From Pseudolysinimonas_A sp947085045 (GTDB lineage Bacteria > Actinomycetota > Actinomycetes > Actinomycetales > Microbacteriaceae), in contig CAMTUU010000002.1 of the NCBI GenBank assembly GCA_947085045.1, positions 124,001-188,000 on the forward strand: 64,000 bases of DNA. Reading direction: 5' to 3'. Under the pieces are notes generated by a model. That model saw only the letters and a list, made by a program, of their open reading frames with translations, searched no databases and was not told the DNA's origin. Positions 7,861-16,095 of the stretch are shown here, piece after piece. Made by a program: the position numbers and the translations under genes. Each line of letters begins with the position of its first letter. Within the stretch, counting starts at the first letter, position 1.

Positions 7861-8865
7861 ATGGCAGGACCCGGACTGGCGATCGTGACCCGCGTCGGAG
7901 ACCTCATCCACGGCCTTCGCGAGCGGTGGGCGCGGCGGGCGGGCCGCATCCCCACGATCGTGCCCTTCGTCGGCTACGGCGGACCCGGCTGGGTCCGTGT
8001 GCTCGGCCGCGTGGTGCTGCGCAAGCCCGAGCCGCTGGGTGACCGCTTCCAGAGCGTGCGCGGGTGGCGCAGCTTCACCTCAGTGCCGGTGCGCGGTGCC
8101 GCGATCACGGTCACTTCCGGAGCGACGACCGGTACGGTGACCGCCGACCGTGGCGGAGTCATCGACGCGCGGGTGGATGTCGACCTGCCGTCGGGCTGGA
8201 CGAGCGTGCAACTCTCGGTAGAGGGCGGCGACGCCGTCGAACTGCGCGTCTTCGTGGTCGACGAGTCGGCGACCTTCGGCGTCGTGTCCGACATCGACGA
8301 CACCGTCATGGTCACCGCGCTTCCCCGTCCCTTCCTCGCCGCCTGGAACACGTTCGTGCTCAACGAGCACGCGCGCACCCCGGTCGCCGGGATGGCGGTG
8401 CTCTACGAGCGCCTCACCCGCGCCAATCCCGAGGCGCCCGTCGTCTACCTCTCCACCGGGGCATGGAACGTCGTGCCCACGCTCACCCGGTTCCTCAGCC
8501 GCAACCTCTACCCGCGCGGCCCGCTGCTGCTGACCGATTGGGGGCCGACGAAAGAGGTCTGGTTCCGCAGCGGCCCGGAGCACAAGCGCATCAGTCTCGA
8601 GCGCCTCGCGGCCGAGTTCCCCCGCATCCGCTGGCTGCTCATCGGCGACGACGGGCAGCGCGACGTCGCCATCTACGGCGACTTCGCCAAGCGGTATCCC
8701 GACCACGCGCGGGCCGTCGCGATCCGTCAGCTGACCCCCGGCGAAGCGGTGCTCGCCGGCGGCCGAACCCCGACCCCCGACCAGGAGACGGCTGCCGTCA
8801 CCTGGGTCTACGCCTCCGACGGAGCCGGGTTGAGCGCCCAGTTGAGCGAGCTCGGACTGCTCTGA
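7861..8865 (+). CDS. App1 family (DUF2183) phosphatase
   Basis: A 334-residue protein with the App1 catalytic domain. The haloacid-dehalogenase-like nucleophile motif is VSDIDDTVMVT (about residues 141-151), followed by YLSTGAWNV (the conserved Ser/Thr) and LIGDDGQRD (the metal-binding acidic pair). The yeast homologue is a phosphatidate phosphatase; bacterial members are assumed to be lipid phosphatases but are poorly studied. The N-terminal 130 residues form the usual beta-rich extension. The ATG at 7861 has CACACT six bases upstream, a weak leaderless -10. A strong hairpin follows at 8898. Confidence 0.85.
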   Translation: MAGPGLAIVTRVGDLIHGLRERWARRAGRIPTIVPFVGYGGPGWVRVLGRVVLRKPEPLGDRFQSVRGWRSFTSVPVRGAAITVTSGATTGTVTADRGGVIDARVDVDLPSGWTSVQLSVEGGDAVELRVFVVDESATFGVVSDIDDTVMVTALPRPFLAAWNTFVLNEHARTPVAGMAVLYERLTRANPEAPVVYLSTGAWNVVPTLTRFLSRNLYPRGPLLLTDWGPTKEVWFRSGPEHKRISLERLAAEFPRIRWLLIGDDGQRDVAIYGDFAKRYPDHARAVAIRQLTPGEAVLAGGRTPTPDQETAAVTWVYASDGAGLSAQLSELGLL

Positions 8866-8897
8866 CCGAACCGGGTTTGTACCCCGAAACCGGGCAG

Positions 8898-8915
8898 GCC
8901 CCCGAATACGGGGGC
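8898..8915 (+). terminator. Hairpin after the App1 gene
   Basis: GCCCCCG (8898-8904), loop AATA, CGGGGGC (8909-8915): a perfect 7-bp GC stem 33 bases after the stop. There is no U-tract, as is common in actinobacteria. Confidence 0.6.
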
Positions 8916-8952
8916 ACGGGGTGCTTGACCCGCGAGTTCACCCGACGGTAAC

Positions 8953-8981
8953 TTCGACGAGGTCGCGCGGTCCCCCATAGT
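8953..8981 (+). promoter_or_regulatory. Possible promoter for the small membrane protein
   Basis: TTCGAC (8953-8958), a 17-base spacer and CATAGT (8976-8981) make a plausible -35/-10 pair about 115 bases before the next start codon. Each hexamer matches the consensus at four of six positions. Confidence 0.35.
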
Positions 8982-9094
8982 GCGGACAGGACGACCACCG
9001 CACCCCCCGTGCATCCCGCCAACCATGCGGCCTCCCCCGGCCGCGGTCCCCCCGACCTAGCGGTTCCGATCTCCCCCGAGAGGAACGGCACAGC

Positions 9095-9406
9095 ATGTCC
9101 GCTGCGCTCACCACTGCCGCTACCGTGCCCGACGCCGGCTTCTTCGCCGCCGTCATCGTCGCCGCCGGCGTCACCGCGCTCGTCGCGCTCGGGATCATGC
9201 TCTTCGGGATGCAGCGCAGCGGCCGCCTCAACGTGCTCCGCGGTCTCGGCACCGCGGGTCTCAGCCTGGGCGTCATCGCGATCGCCGTCGGCGGCGTGCT
9301 CGCCGTGTCGCCGTCGTCCGCGCAGGCCAGCCCGGCGCACACCGGGCCCACCTACGTCGTCTCGTCCGACGACGACATCCAGCTGCCGACGCTCGCCGTC
9401 GACTGA
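9095..9406 (+). CDS. Small two-helix membrane protein of unknown function
   Basis: A 103-residue protein with two predicted membrane helices (about residues 14-38 and 50-72) joined by a short basic turn (GMQRSGRLN), which predicts a hairpin with both ends outside. The C-terminal 30 residues (SSAQASPAHTGPTYVVSSDD) are polar and acidic. A Shine-Dalgarno (GAGAGGAACG) precedes the ATG. I do not recognise a family; the size and gene-like codon use suggest a real lineage-specific protein. It is monocistronic, between a terminator hairpin and a dispersed repeat. Confidence 0.7.
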   Translation: MSAALTTAATVPDAGFFAAVIVAAGVTALVALGIMLFGMQRSGRLNVLRGLGTAGLSLGVIAIAVGGVLAVSPSSAQASPAHTGPTYVVSSDDDIQLPTLAVD

Positions 9407-9408
9407 GA

Positions 9409-9448
9409 CCGGGTCTCGGCACGCGCCTTCGGCGCTACGCGACCAGCG
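9409..9448. repeat. Dispersed palindromic repeat, diverged copy
   Basis: CCGGGTCTCGGCACGCGCC and GGCGCTACGCGACCAGCG surround the hairpin GCGCCTTCGGCGC. The copy starts three bases after the preceding stop codon, again abutting a gene end. It is related to 7076-7123 but uses the GGGTCTCG/CGACCAGCG ends. Confidence 0.65.
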
Positions 9449-9469
9449 AAAGCCGCCGATACTAGGCGG

Positions 9470-10522
9470 GTGCCCTCGCTCACTGCTCTCCGACTGAACG
9501 CACTCGGGATCGCGCAGCCGTCGGCATCCTCTCCCGTCGGCGCGGTCCGGCATCTGCTCGCCCTCCAGGGGCAGGATTACGCCGGCGCCCTCTGGTCGAT
9601 CGGGCTCCGCACCCCGGGCAGCACGGTGGCCGACGTCGAAGCCGCGCAGGCGGCGGGCGAGCTCGTGCGGTCGTGGCCGTTCCGGTCGACGCTGCACGTC
9701 GTCGAAGCCGCCGACCTCGGCTGGATGCTCGCCCTCACCGCCGACCGCGAACACGGCAAGGCAGTGGGTCGCCACCGGCAGCTCGAACTCGAGCCGGCCG
9801 ACTTCGATCGCGCCGAGCAGATCGCGCGGGAGCGCCTGCACGGCGGCGGCCGGCTGGAACGGCGCGCCCTGCTCGACGCCTTCGAGGAGGAGGGGCTGAG
9901 CGTGGCCGGGCAGCGCGGCGCGCACCTGCTGGTGCGGCTCGCGCAGAGCGGCGTCGCCGTGCTCTGCGGGCAGAACACCTGGATCCTGCTCGACGACCAC
10001 GTCGCCGCGCCTCGGCACCTCGACCGCGACGACGCCCTCGCCGAGATCGCCCGCCGGTACCTGAACTCCCGCGGCCCGGCGACCGACCGCGACCTGGCCT
10101 GGTTCACCGGGCTCACGCTCACCGACGTGCGGGCCGGCATCGCCGCCGTCGACGACGAGTTCGATCGGCTCGAGCAGGGTGGCATCACCTATCGGATGCC
10201 GTTCGGGCTCGAGGAGGCGGCGGACGGCGTCCATCTCCTGCCGGGCTTCGACGAGTACGTGCTCGGCTACGCCGACCGCACCGCGCAGCTCGGGGGCCGG
10301 CCGCTGAGCGACGTCGTGCCCGGTCTCAACGGGATGTTCCTCGCGACGATCGTCGTGAACGGCGAGATCGCGGGCATCTGGCGACGCACCGTGACGGCGA
10401 AGGGCGTCGAGATCGTGCTCGAGCCGTGGGGCCGGCTGTCGGCGACGACCCGGAAGGGCGTGGAGAGCGCGGCGGGCGCCTACGCGGACTACCTCGGCGT
10501 GCCCCTCGTCTCGGTCAGCTGA
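9470..10522 (+). CDS. Winged-helix DNA-binding protein, AlkZ-like
   Basis: A 350-residue protein of the HTH_42 (AlkZ/YcaQ) superfamily, which includes DNA glycosylases that unhook crosslinks. The QxQ motif of that family is visible as Gln33-Gly-Gln35 in LLALQGQDYAGAL, followed by the typical LVRSWPFRSTLHVV and, further on, RGPATDRDLAWFTGL and LLPGFDEYVLGY. A glycosylase role is a family-level inference; many single-domain relatives are uncharacterised. Start: GTG at 9470 with GATACT six bases upstream. The 3' end overlaps the convergent lipoprotein gene by eight bases. Confidence 0.8.
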   Translation: MPSLTALRLNALGIAQPSASSPVGAVRHLLALQGQDYAGALWSIGLRTPGSTVADVEAAQAAGELVRSWPFRSTLHVVEAADLGWMLALTADREHGKAVGRHRQLELEPADFDRAEQIARERLHGGGRLERRALLDAFEEEGLSVAGQRGAHLLVRLAQSGVAVLCGQNTWILLDDHVAAPRHLDRDDALAEIARRYLNSRGPATDRDLAWFTGLTLTDVRAGIAAVDDEFDRLEQGGITYRMPFGLEEAADGVHLLPGFDEYVLGYADRTAQLGGRPLSDVVPGLNGMFLATIVVNGEIAGIWRRTVTAKGVEIVLEPWGRLSATTRKGVESAAGAYADYLGVPLVSVS

Positions 10523-11693
10523 CGAGCGGGCGGCAGTCGTCGCCGCAGTGCAGGAACGGTCCGGTGACACCCGACCGCTCCCTGCGTAGCTCGAGCAGCC
10601 GACCCGCCGCGTCGTCGATCGTCGCCATCGGGATGCGCCCGTCGTTCACCGCTGCGGCGATCGACGCGACGACGTAGGCGACATCCACCCCCTGCACGTA
10701 GAGCAGCAGGTCGACGCCGGCCGCGACCGCGAGCACCGCGTTGGCACCCGGATCGGCGTAGGCCTCTTCGCCGGAGTCTTCGAGCATGTTCATGTCGTCG
10801 GTGACGATGATGCCGTCGAAGCCCATCTCGTCGCGCAGGATGCCGACCCACACCGCCGAGAGCGTCGCGGGGGCCGCATCCACCGCGGCGTACCGCAGGT
10901 GCCCGAGCATGACGAACTCGGCGCCCGCATCGATCCCCGCCTGGAACGGACCGGCCTGCGTCGCCCGCCACTCGTCGAGGCTCATCCCGGTGGTGGGCAC
11001 GCTCGAGTGCGAGTCGCCCGCCACCGACCCGTGGCCCGGGAAGTGCTTGAGCGTCGAGAGGACGGTCCCCAGCTCGCCCTCCACCGCGGCGGAGACCCGC
11101 GGGGATGCCGAACCGGCGTCGTCGCCGAGCGTGCGGGAGTAGATGAACGACCGCCGGTCGCCGGTGACATCGGCGACGATGCCGAAGTTGATGCTCACCC
11201 CGGCCGCGGCGACGAGGGCGGCGCGTTCCTGGAAGGCAGCGAACGTCGCCGACGGGTCCTGAGTGCGCAGTGCGGAAGCCCCGGGTCCGCCGTCGGGCAG
11301 GCGCCGCACGACGCCGCCCTCCTGGTCGATCGCGGTCAGCACCGGAAGCCCCGCATCCGCACTCAGCGCCGCCGTCGTCGCCGCAAGCTGCTCGGCCGAG
11401 GCGACGTTGTCGCCCATGTAGATGACGCCTGCGACGCCGGTCGCGTCGATCGTGCCGCGGATGGGCGCGGGGTCGGTGCCCGCGACGTGCACCATCAGCA
11501 GGCTGGCGATCTTCTGCTCGAGCGTCATCGCGTCGAGACGCGCGGCCACGTAGGCGTCGAGCGCATCGACCACCTCGGTCTCGACGACCGCCCACGGTTC
11601 CGGGGGGCCGCTCATCGTCAGCGGGGACGTCGTGCATCCCGCGAGGAGGCCGGTGAGCACGACGACGACCGCAGCTGCGCGCCGTCGTGCCAT
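10515..11693 (-). CDS. Glycoside hydrolase family 3 lipoprotein, NagZ-like
   Basis: A 392-residue secreted lipoprotein. A signal peptide ends in the lipobox LLAGC (Cys20). The GH3 N-terminal barrel follows with VLTAIDQEGGVVRRLP, the substrate-site block KHFPGHGSVAGDSHSSVP, including the His of the NagZ catalytic dyad, and the nucleophile segment IIVTDDMNM. This predicts a beta-N-acetylhexosaminidase on the outer face of the membrane, acting on peptidoglycan fragments. The GH3 C-terminal domain is absent, as in NagZ. The ATG at 11693 is preceded by TAGAGT six bases upstream (11700-11705). Convergent overlap of eight bases with the winged-helix gene. Confidence 0.87.
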   Translation of the reverse strand: MARRRAAAVVVVLTGLLAGCTTSPLTMSGPPEPWAVVETEVVDALDAYVAARLDAMTLEQKIASLLMVHVAGTDPAPIRGTIDATGVAGVIYMGDNVASAEQLAATTAALSADAGLPVLTAIDQEGGVVRRLPDGGPGASALRTQDPSATFAAFQERAALVAAAGVSINFGIVADVTGDRRSFIYSRTLGDDAGSASPRVSAAVEGELGTVLSTLKHFPGHGSVAGDSHSSVPTTGMSLDEWRATQAGPFQAGIDAGAEFVMLGHLRYAAVDAAPATLSAVWVGILRDEMGFDGIIVTDDMNMLEDSGEEAYADPGANAVLAVAAGVDLLLYVQGVDVAYVVASIAAAVNDGRIPMATIDDAAGRLLELRRERSGVTGPFLHCGDDCRPLVS

Positions 11694-11728
11694 GACGGGA
11701 CTCTAGCCCGCCCCTACGCTGGGGTCTC

Positions 11729-12547
11729 ATGCGGATTCCGGCGGCGCTGCTGAGATCGTCGCACCCGGGTCCTGCCGTCGGTGTGACGGTCATCACGGTG
11801 CTGCTCGGCGTCGCCGTCGGCCTCGATCCCCTCCGCGTCGTCCTGCTCGGGATGGCGATGGCGTTCAACCAGCTCTCCATCGGGCTCTCCAACGACTGGA
11901 TCGACGCCGCGCGCGACCGGGCCTCGGGTCGCACCGACAAGCCGGTCGCCCGCGGCGACGTACCGGTCCCGGTCGTGCGCGCCGCGGCCTGGATCTGCGC
12001 GGGGCTCGCGATCGCGGTCTCGGCGACCCTCGGCATCCCGTTCCTGATCGCCCACCTGCTCGCGCTGTCCGGCGGCTGGACCTACAACGCCTGGCTCAAG
12101 CGCACCGCGTTCTCGGTGGTGCCGTACGTCGTCAGCTTCGGGCTGCTGCCCGCCCTCGCGACCCTCGCGCTGCCGTCGCCCGCGGGGCCCGCGTGGTGGG
12201 CGGTGGCCGCCGGCGCTCTCCTCGGCGTCGCCGCGCACGTCGCGAACGTGTTGCCCGACCTCGACGACGACGCCGTAACAGGGGTGCGGGGCCTCCCGCA
12301 CCGCCTCGGTCGGGTGGGCGCGACGCTGCTCGCCGGGGTCGCTCTCGCCGGATCCGCGGTGGCCCTGGCGATCGGGATCGGGTCGCCTGTCGCGTTCGCC
12401 GGGCTCCTGGTCTCGCTCGCGGCATCCGTCGGGGCCGTCGTGTTCGCGCTGCGCGGCAGCCGCTGGGGGTTCCGCCTCGTCATCCTCGCCGCCCTCGTCG
12501 ACGTCGTCCTGCTCGTCATCGCGGGTCCGCTGATCACCGCGGATTGA
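11729..12547 (+). CDS. UbiA family prenyltransferase
   Basis: A 272-residue multispanning membrane enzyme. The first Asp-rich motif, which binds prenyl-diphosphate magnesium, is SNDWIDAARDRASGRTDKPV near residues 53-72, and the second is NVLPDLDDDAVTGVRGLPHR near residue 175. About eight membrane helices are apparent. It transfers a polyprenyl chain to an unidentified acceptor; quinone or lipid biosynthesis are possible. TACGCT lies eight bases before the ATG. The stop codon is supplied by the flanking repeat (GCGGATTGAGTGCC), so the last residues ITAD lie partly in repeat sequence. Confidence 0.85.
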   Translation: MRIPAALLRSSHPGPAVGVTVITVLLGVAVGLDPLRVVLLGMAMAFNQLSIGLSNDWIDAARDRASGRTDKPVARGDVPVPVVRAAAWICAGLAIAVSATLGIPFLIAHLLALSGGWTYNAWLKRTAFSVVPYVVSFGLLPALATLALPSPAGPAWWAVAAGALLGVAAHVANVLPDLDDDAVTGVRGLPHRLGRVGATLLAGVALAGSAVALAIGIGSPVAFAGLLVSLAASVGAVVFALRGSRWGFRLVILAALVDVVLLVIAGPLITAD

Positions 12548-12690
12548 GTGCCGGTCGCGGAGCGGCCGGTGTATCGAAACCGCTCCCCGAGCAACTCGCG
12601 GGTGGGTTTCGATACACCCGCTGCGCGGGCACTCAACCCGCGGAGCCTCGCGGTTTCGATACACCCGCTGCGCGGGCACTCAACCCGCGG
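12537..12690. repeat. Array of three copies of the palindromic repeat
   Basis: One inverted copy (about 12537-12581, GATTGAGTGCCGG ... GTATCGAAACC) and two nearly identical direct copies (about 12604-12643 and 12651-12690, GTTTCGATACACCCGCTGCG then GGCACTCAACCCGCGG). Copies one and two are head to head across a 22-base spacer (GCTCCCCGAGCAACTCGCGG) that resembles the spacer in the 18394-18500 pair, so the whole two-arm unit is conserved. Together they could form a long cruciform. Both flanking genes stop inside the array. Confidence 0.85.
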
Positions 12691-13345
12691 AAACGGCTCG
12701 CAGGACGGCGGCGATCGTGGCGGGGTGTTCGAGCACGCGGAAGTGACCGACGACATCCAGTTGAACGTTGGTGCCGCCCTCGATGGCGCTGCCCTCGGGG
12801 ATGTGCGGGTCGAACGAGGGGAAGATCGACGTGATGCGGGCGTTCACCTCGCGCTCGACGACGAGCCGCCGGATGACGGGGTGCGACGGCCGGAACGCGC
12901 GGAGCGCCGGCACCACCATGAGATCGGCCATCCGGGATCCCGAGAACGGCGTCGCGACGGCGACCAGGCGGTCGATGCGGCCGTCGGCGTCGTCGAGCAT
13001 CGCGGCCTTGCCGATCAGGCCGCCTTTGCTGTGAGCGACGAGAGCGACGTCGCGGAGGTTCGCGGTTTCCAGAAACCGCAGCACCCGGCGCGCGCTGCCC
13101 GGGATCGCCCGGTCGTTGATCCCGAGTTCCCGCACGACGTGCACGGGATGCCCGGCCGCCACGAGACGGTCGGCGATCGACCGCAGGAAATGCCAGCGCT
13201 CGTAGACGCCCGGGATGAGCACCACCGGACGCCCGGCACCCGCGGCGTAGGACGCGGGCACGCGGGCGGCGAACCCGAGGCCGCGCATCCGGATCGCGTT
13301 CGGGTAGTCGCCGAGCGCGATTCTCGCCTGCCGCCGGAGGTTCAC
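12680..13345 (-). CDS. Alpha/beta hydrolase, lipase-like
   Basis: A 221-residue hydrolase with the oxyanion segment VVLIPGVYERWHFL, the nucleophile elbow VALVAHSKGGLIGKAAM (Ser in AHSKGG) and a catalytic-His candidate in LDVVGHFRVLEHP. It resembles small triacylglycerol-lipase/esterase proteins of actinobacteria; the substrate is unknown. I chose GTG at 13345, which overlaps the upstream hydrolase stop by four bases and removes an Arg-rich out-of-family extension. The final codons (GCG GGT TGA) are the repeat sequence itself. Probably translated from one message with the next hydrolase. Confidence 0.75.
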   Translation of the reverse strand: MNLRRQARIALGDYPNAIRMRGLGFAARVPASYAAGAGRPVVLIPGVYERWHFLRSIADRLVAAGHPVHVVRELGINDRAIPGSARRVLRFLETANLRDVALVAHSKGGLIGKAAMLDDADGRIDRLVAVATPFSGSRMADLMVVPALRAFRPSHPVIRRLVVEREVNARITSIFPSFDPHIPEGSAIEGGTNVQLDVVGHFRVLEHPATIAAVLRAVSAG

Positions 13346-14226
13346 ACGGTCCCCTCGGCCCGAGCGGTCGAACCGGCGTCGGCGACGAAGCGGGTGATGT
13401 GCTCCGCGATGCGCGTGGGCTCGGTGTGCATGATGACGTGCGGTCCATGCACCTCGTGGAACTCGCCGTCGGGATGCGCGTCGGCGAGCGCCCGCGCCCA
13501 CGGGGTCGACACGATCGGGTCGCGGTCGCCGTTGACGACGAGGGTGTGCGCGCGGTGGTCAGGAACGCGGTCCTCGGGTCGGTCGGCGAGCATGTGCGGC
13601 AGCTGCTCGAGCAGGTACGGCAGGCCGCAGCGCACCAGATAGTCGGTCACCGCGATCCAGAACACCGCGGGGCGCTCGCGGGTCGCGTCGTGCAGCAGGT
13701 GGCCGATCGCCTTCCAGGCGGTGCGGGCCGACGGCTCGAGCGTCGGCGACAGCATCACGACGGTGCGCGGGATGCCGGGGTGCCGCTCGGCGAGCATCGA
13801 GACGACCTGCGCGCCCCAGGAGTGCCCGACGATCACCGGGTCGTCGATCCGCAGCTGCGTGAGGAACCCGGCGAGCACGTCGGCGTGGTCGGCGATCGTC
13901 ACGTCACGGCGCGGGTCGGGCGCCGCCCCGTAGCCGGGCAGATCGATGAGGTAGACCCGCCCGTGCTTCGCGAGTTCGGCGGCCAGCGGCCGGAAGTACC
14001 GCGACGAGACCCCGATGCCATGCACGAGCACGAAGGTGCGGCCCCCCGGTCCCCCGGACCCGGGGAACCGCTCGACGAAGATCGTCAGCTTCTGGTGCTC
14101 CTGGCGGCTCGTGTAGAACAGCTCGCCGCGCACCCGCTGCGGGCGATACGCGTCCTCGCCGGCGACGCCGCGCATGCCGAGGCCCAGGCGCATCCGCAGT
14201 CCTGCGAAGCGGCTGGGTGGGGTCAC
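13342..14226 (-). CDS. Alpha/beta hydrolase
   Basis: A 294-residue alpha/beta-fold hydrolase. FVLVHGIGVSSRYFRPLA forms the oxyanion region, VIVGHSWGAQVV (about residues 138-149) carries the nucleophile Ser, VVNGDRDPIV the acid and HGPHVIMH the His. This complete triad suggests an active esterase, lactonase or C-C hydrolase; no substrate can be named. GTG at 14226 is preceded at six bases by TAGGCT (14233-14238), the leaderless pattern. It overlaps the downstream hydrolase start by GTGA, so the two act from one transcript. Confidence 0.85.
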   Translation of the reverse strand: MTPPSRFAGLRMRLGLGMRGVAGEDAYRPQRVRGELFYTSRQEHQKLTIFVERFPGSGGPGGRTFVLVHGIGVSSRYFRPLAAELAKHGRVYLIDLPGYGAAPDPRRDVTIADHADVLAGFLTQLRIDDPVIVGHSWGAQVVSMLAERHPGIPRTVVMLSPTLEPSARTAWKAIGHLLHDATRERPAVFWIAVTDYLVRCGLPYLLEQLPHMLADRPEDRVPDHRAHTLVVNGDRDPIVSTPWARALADAHPDGEFHEVHGPHVIMHTEPTRIAEHITRFVADAGSTARAEGTV

Positions 14227-14235
14227 CCGTCGAGC

Positions 14236-15327
14236 CTACGAGCGCTCGGCCGCAAGAGCCTCCACGGGATCCTGTGCCAGCAGCTCCCGTACGCGGGGGA
14301 TCACGACGGTGCCGTACAACTCGATCGCGTGCATGAGGTGCTCGTGCGGCACGGTGCCGGCCGAGTACTTGAGATCGAACCGCTGGATGCCGAGGGTGCG
14401 CACGGTGTCGGCGATCTTGCGGGCCACGGTCTCCGGCGACCCGGTGTGCGAAGCGCCGGTCGCGATCTCCTGCTCGAAGTGGTCGCGCGTCATCGGGCCC
14501 CAGCCGCGCTCCTTGCCGATGCGGTCGAACATCGCCTTCTGGTGCGGCCAGAGGATGTCGGCGGCCTCCTGGTCGGTGTCGGCGATGAACCCGGGCGAGT
14601 GCACGGCGACCGGGAGGTCGGGCTGCTCCATCTGCGCGAGCGCGCGGTGGAACAGGTCGACGTAGGGGGCGAAGCGAGCGGGGGCGCCGCCGATGATCGC
14701 GAGGGTGAGCGGCAGCCCGTAGCGGGCGGCGCGCACGACCGACTCCGGGGAGCCGCCGACTCCGACCCAGGTGCGGATGTGGCCCGACTCGGTCTTCGGG
14801 TACACGTGCTGCTCGGTGAGCGGTGCACGGGTGGTGCCCGACCAGGTGACGGGACCCTCGGCGAGGAGGGCGTGCAGCAGGTCGATCTTCTCCTCGAAGA
14901 GCCGCTCGTAGTCGGTGAGCTCGAACCCGAACAGCGGGAACGACTCGGTGAACGACCCGCGACCCAGGATGATCTCCGCGCGTCCCTTCGACACGGCGTC
15001 GAGCGTCGCGAACTTCTCGAACACGCGCACCGAGTCGTCGCTCGAGAGCACGGTCACGGCGGTGCCGAGGTGGATGCGGGAGGTTCGGGCCGCGATGGCG
15101 GAGAGCACGATCTCGGGGGCCGAGACGGCGAAGTCGTCGCGGTGGTGCTCGCCCACGCCGAAGAAGTCGACGCCGAGGGAGTCGGCGAGCACGCCCTGCT
15201 CGACGACGTTGCGGATGACCTGGCCGTACGGCACGGTGTTGCCGTCGAGGTCGACGCTCACGTCGCCGAAGGTGTCCAGCCCGAGTTCGAGCCCGTCGAG
15301 AGCGATGTCGCCGCTTTCAGTTGTCAT
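14236..15327 (-). CDS. LLM class (luciferase-like) flavin-dependent oxidoreductase
   Basis: A 363-residue member of the bacterial-luciferase TIM-barrel family. GVGEHHRDDFAVSAPEIVL, RIHLGTAVTVLSSDDSVRV and GRAEIILGRGSFTESFPLFG are hallmark FMN-binding blocks. A F420- or FMN-dependent oxidation is expected with substrate unknown. The ATG at 15327 (MTTESGDIALDGLELGLDTF) fits homologous starts; the frame continues 19 codons upstream without family likeness. It ends ten bases before the hydrolase start at 14226, so operon membership is uncertain, because that gene appears to carry its own -10. Confidence 0.87.
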   Translation of the reverse strand: MTTESGDIALDGLELGLDTFGDVSVDLDGNTVPYGQVIRNVVEQGVLADSLGVDFFGVGEHHRDDFAVSAPEIVLSAIAARTSRIHLGTAVTVLSSDDSVRVFEKFATLDAVSKGRAEIILGRGSFTESFPLFGFELTDYERLFEEKIDLLHALLAEGPVTWSGTTRAPLTEQHVYPKTESGHIRTWVGVGGSPESVVRAARYGLPLTLAIIGGAPARFAPYVDLFHRALAQMEQPDLPVAVHSPGFIADTDQEAADILWPHQKAMFDRIGKERGWGPMTRDHFEQEIATGASHTGSPETVARKIADTVRTLGIQRFDLKYSAGTVPHEHLMHAIELYGTVVIPRVRELLAQDPVEALAAERS

Positions 15328-15425
15328 GTCAACATCCAACCATTCCGACCTTCGGGACATTCCGCCCGGCGCAGCCCGTGTCAAGCGGCCGGAGCGAGAG
15401 TGAGTTTTTCTCTACGCTCGGGAGC

Positions 15426-16010
15426 ATGACACGCGTCCTTTCCACATTCACACTCCTTTTCGCCTCCGCCCTCGTCCTCGCGGGCTGCGCGGCCCCCGCT
15501 CCCGCCCCGGGGCCCGACACGGGCACCGAGACCGACGCTCCCACGTCGGACGCCTCCGCCGCGACCGGCGATCTCATCAGCGGCGACGGCTACACCTACA
15601 ACGTGCCCGAGGATTGGGGCATCCCCGACCAGTCGCCGGCGGGCTTCAACCCCGACTCCTTCGCCGTCGACCTCAACGACACCGACGGCTTCACCGACAA
15701 CATCAACGTCATCCTCTCCCCCGCCGGCCAGATCACCTCCGATCAGGTCGAGCAGGCCGGTCCCCCGGAACTCGAGGGCTCGGGCGCCGAGAACGTCGAG
15801 GTGCGCCCGCGCGTCGGCATCGCCGGCGAGGAGTCGGCCCACCTGAGCGCCCTCTTCACGCAGGGTGGCGCGACCTACCAGATCGACCAGTACTACCCGA
15901 CGCACGAGGGCCAGACCTACGTCGTCACGTTCTCGTTCAGCGAGGGAGTGCCGCAGGGCGACCGCGAGGACCTCGCGGAGTCGATCCTGGCGAGCTGGAC
16001 CTGGGCCTAG
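15426..16010 (+). CDS. Secreted lipoprotein of unknown function
   Basis: A 194-residue lipoprotein: signal peptide with lipobox VLAGC (Cys21), a Pro/Ala/Thr-rich linker (about 22-50), then one compact domain beginning SGDGYTYNVPEDWGIPDQ and ending DLAESILASWTWA. The domain looks like the PsbP/Mog1-like fold seen in mycobacterial LpqN-type lipoproteins, a weak resemblance judged by eye. ATG 15426 has TACGCT seven bases upstream (15413-15418). It is monocistronic, ended by the strong terminator at 16041. Confidence 0.78.
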   Translation: MTRVLSTFTLLFASALVLAGCAAPAPAPGPDTGTETDAPTSDASAATGDLISGDGYTYNVPEDWGIPDQSPAGFNPDSFAVDLNDTDGFTDNINVILSPAGQITSDQVEQAGPPELEGSGAENVEVRPRVGIAGEESAHLSALFTQGGATYQIDQYYPTHEGQTYVVTFSFSEGVPQGDREDLAESILASWTWA

Positions 16011-16040
16011 CCGCTCGCGGGGTCCGTCCTAGCAGTCGAC

Positions 16041-16084
16041 AGCGCCCCCGGCCACCCCCTCACGGGCGGCCGGGGGCGCTGCTT
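16041..16084 (+). terminator. Strong intrinsic terminator after the lipoprotein gene
   Basis: AGCGCCCCCGGCC (16041-16053) pairs perfectly with GGCCGGGGGCGCT (16068-16080) around a 14-base loop, followed by GCTT. A 13-bp GC stem of this type is an efficient actinobacterial terminator. The -10 of the next gene begins at its last base (16084). Confidence 0.85.
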
Positions 16085-16095
16085 AACGTGAGGGC

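Noticed and set aside
12537..12690. A CRISPR array
   Set aside because: Only three copies in mixed orientation, no regular unique spacers and no cas genes; the copies belong to the dispersed palindromic family.
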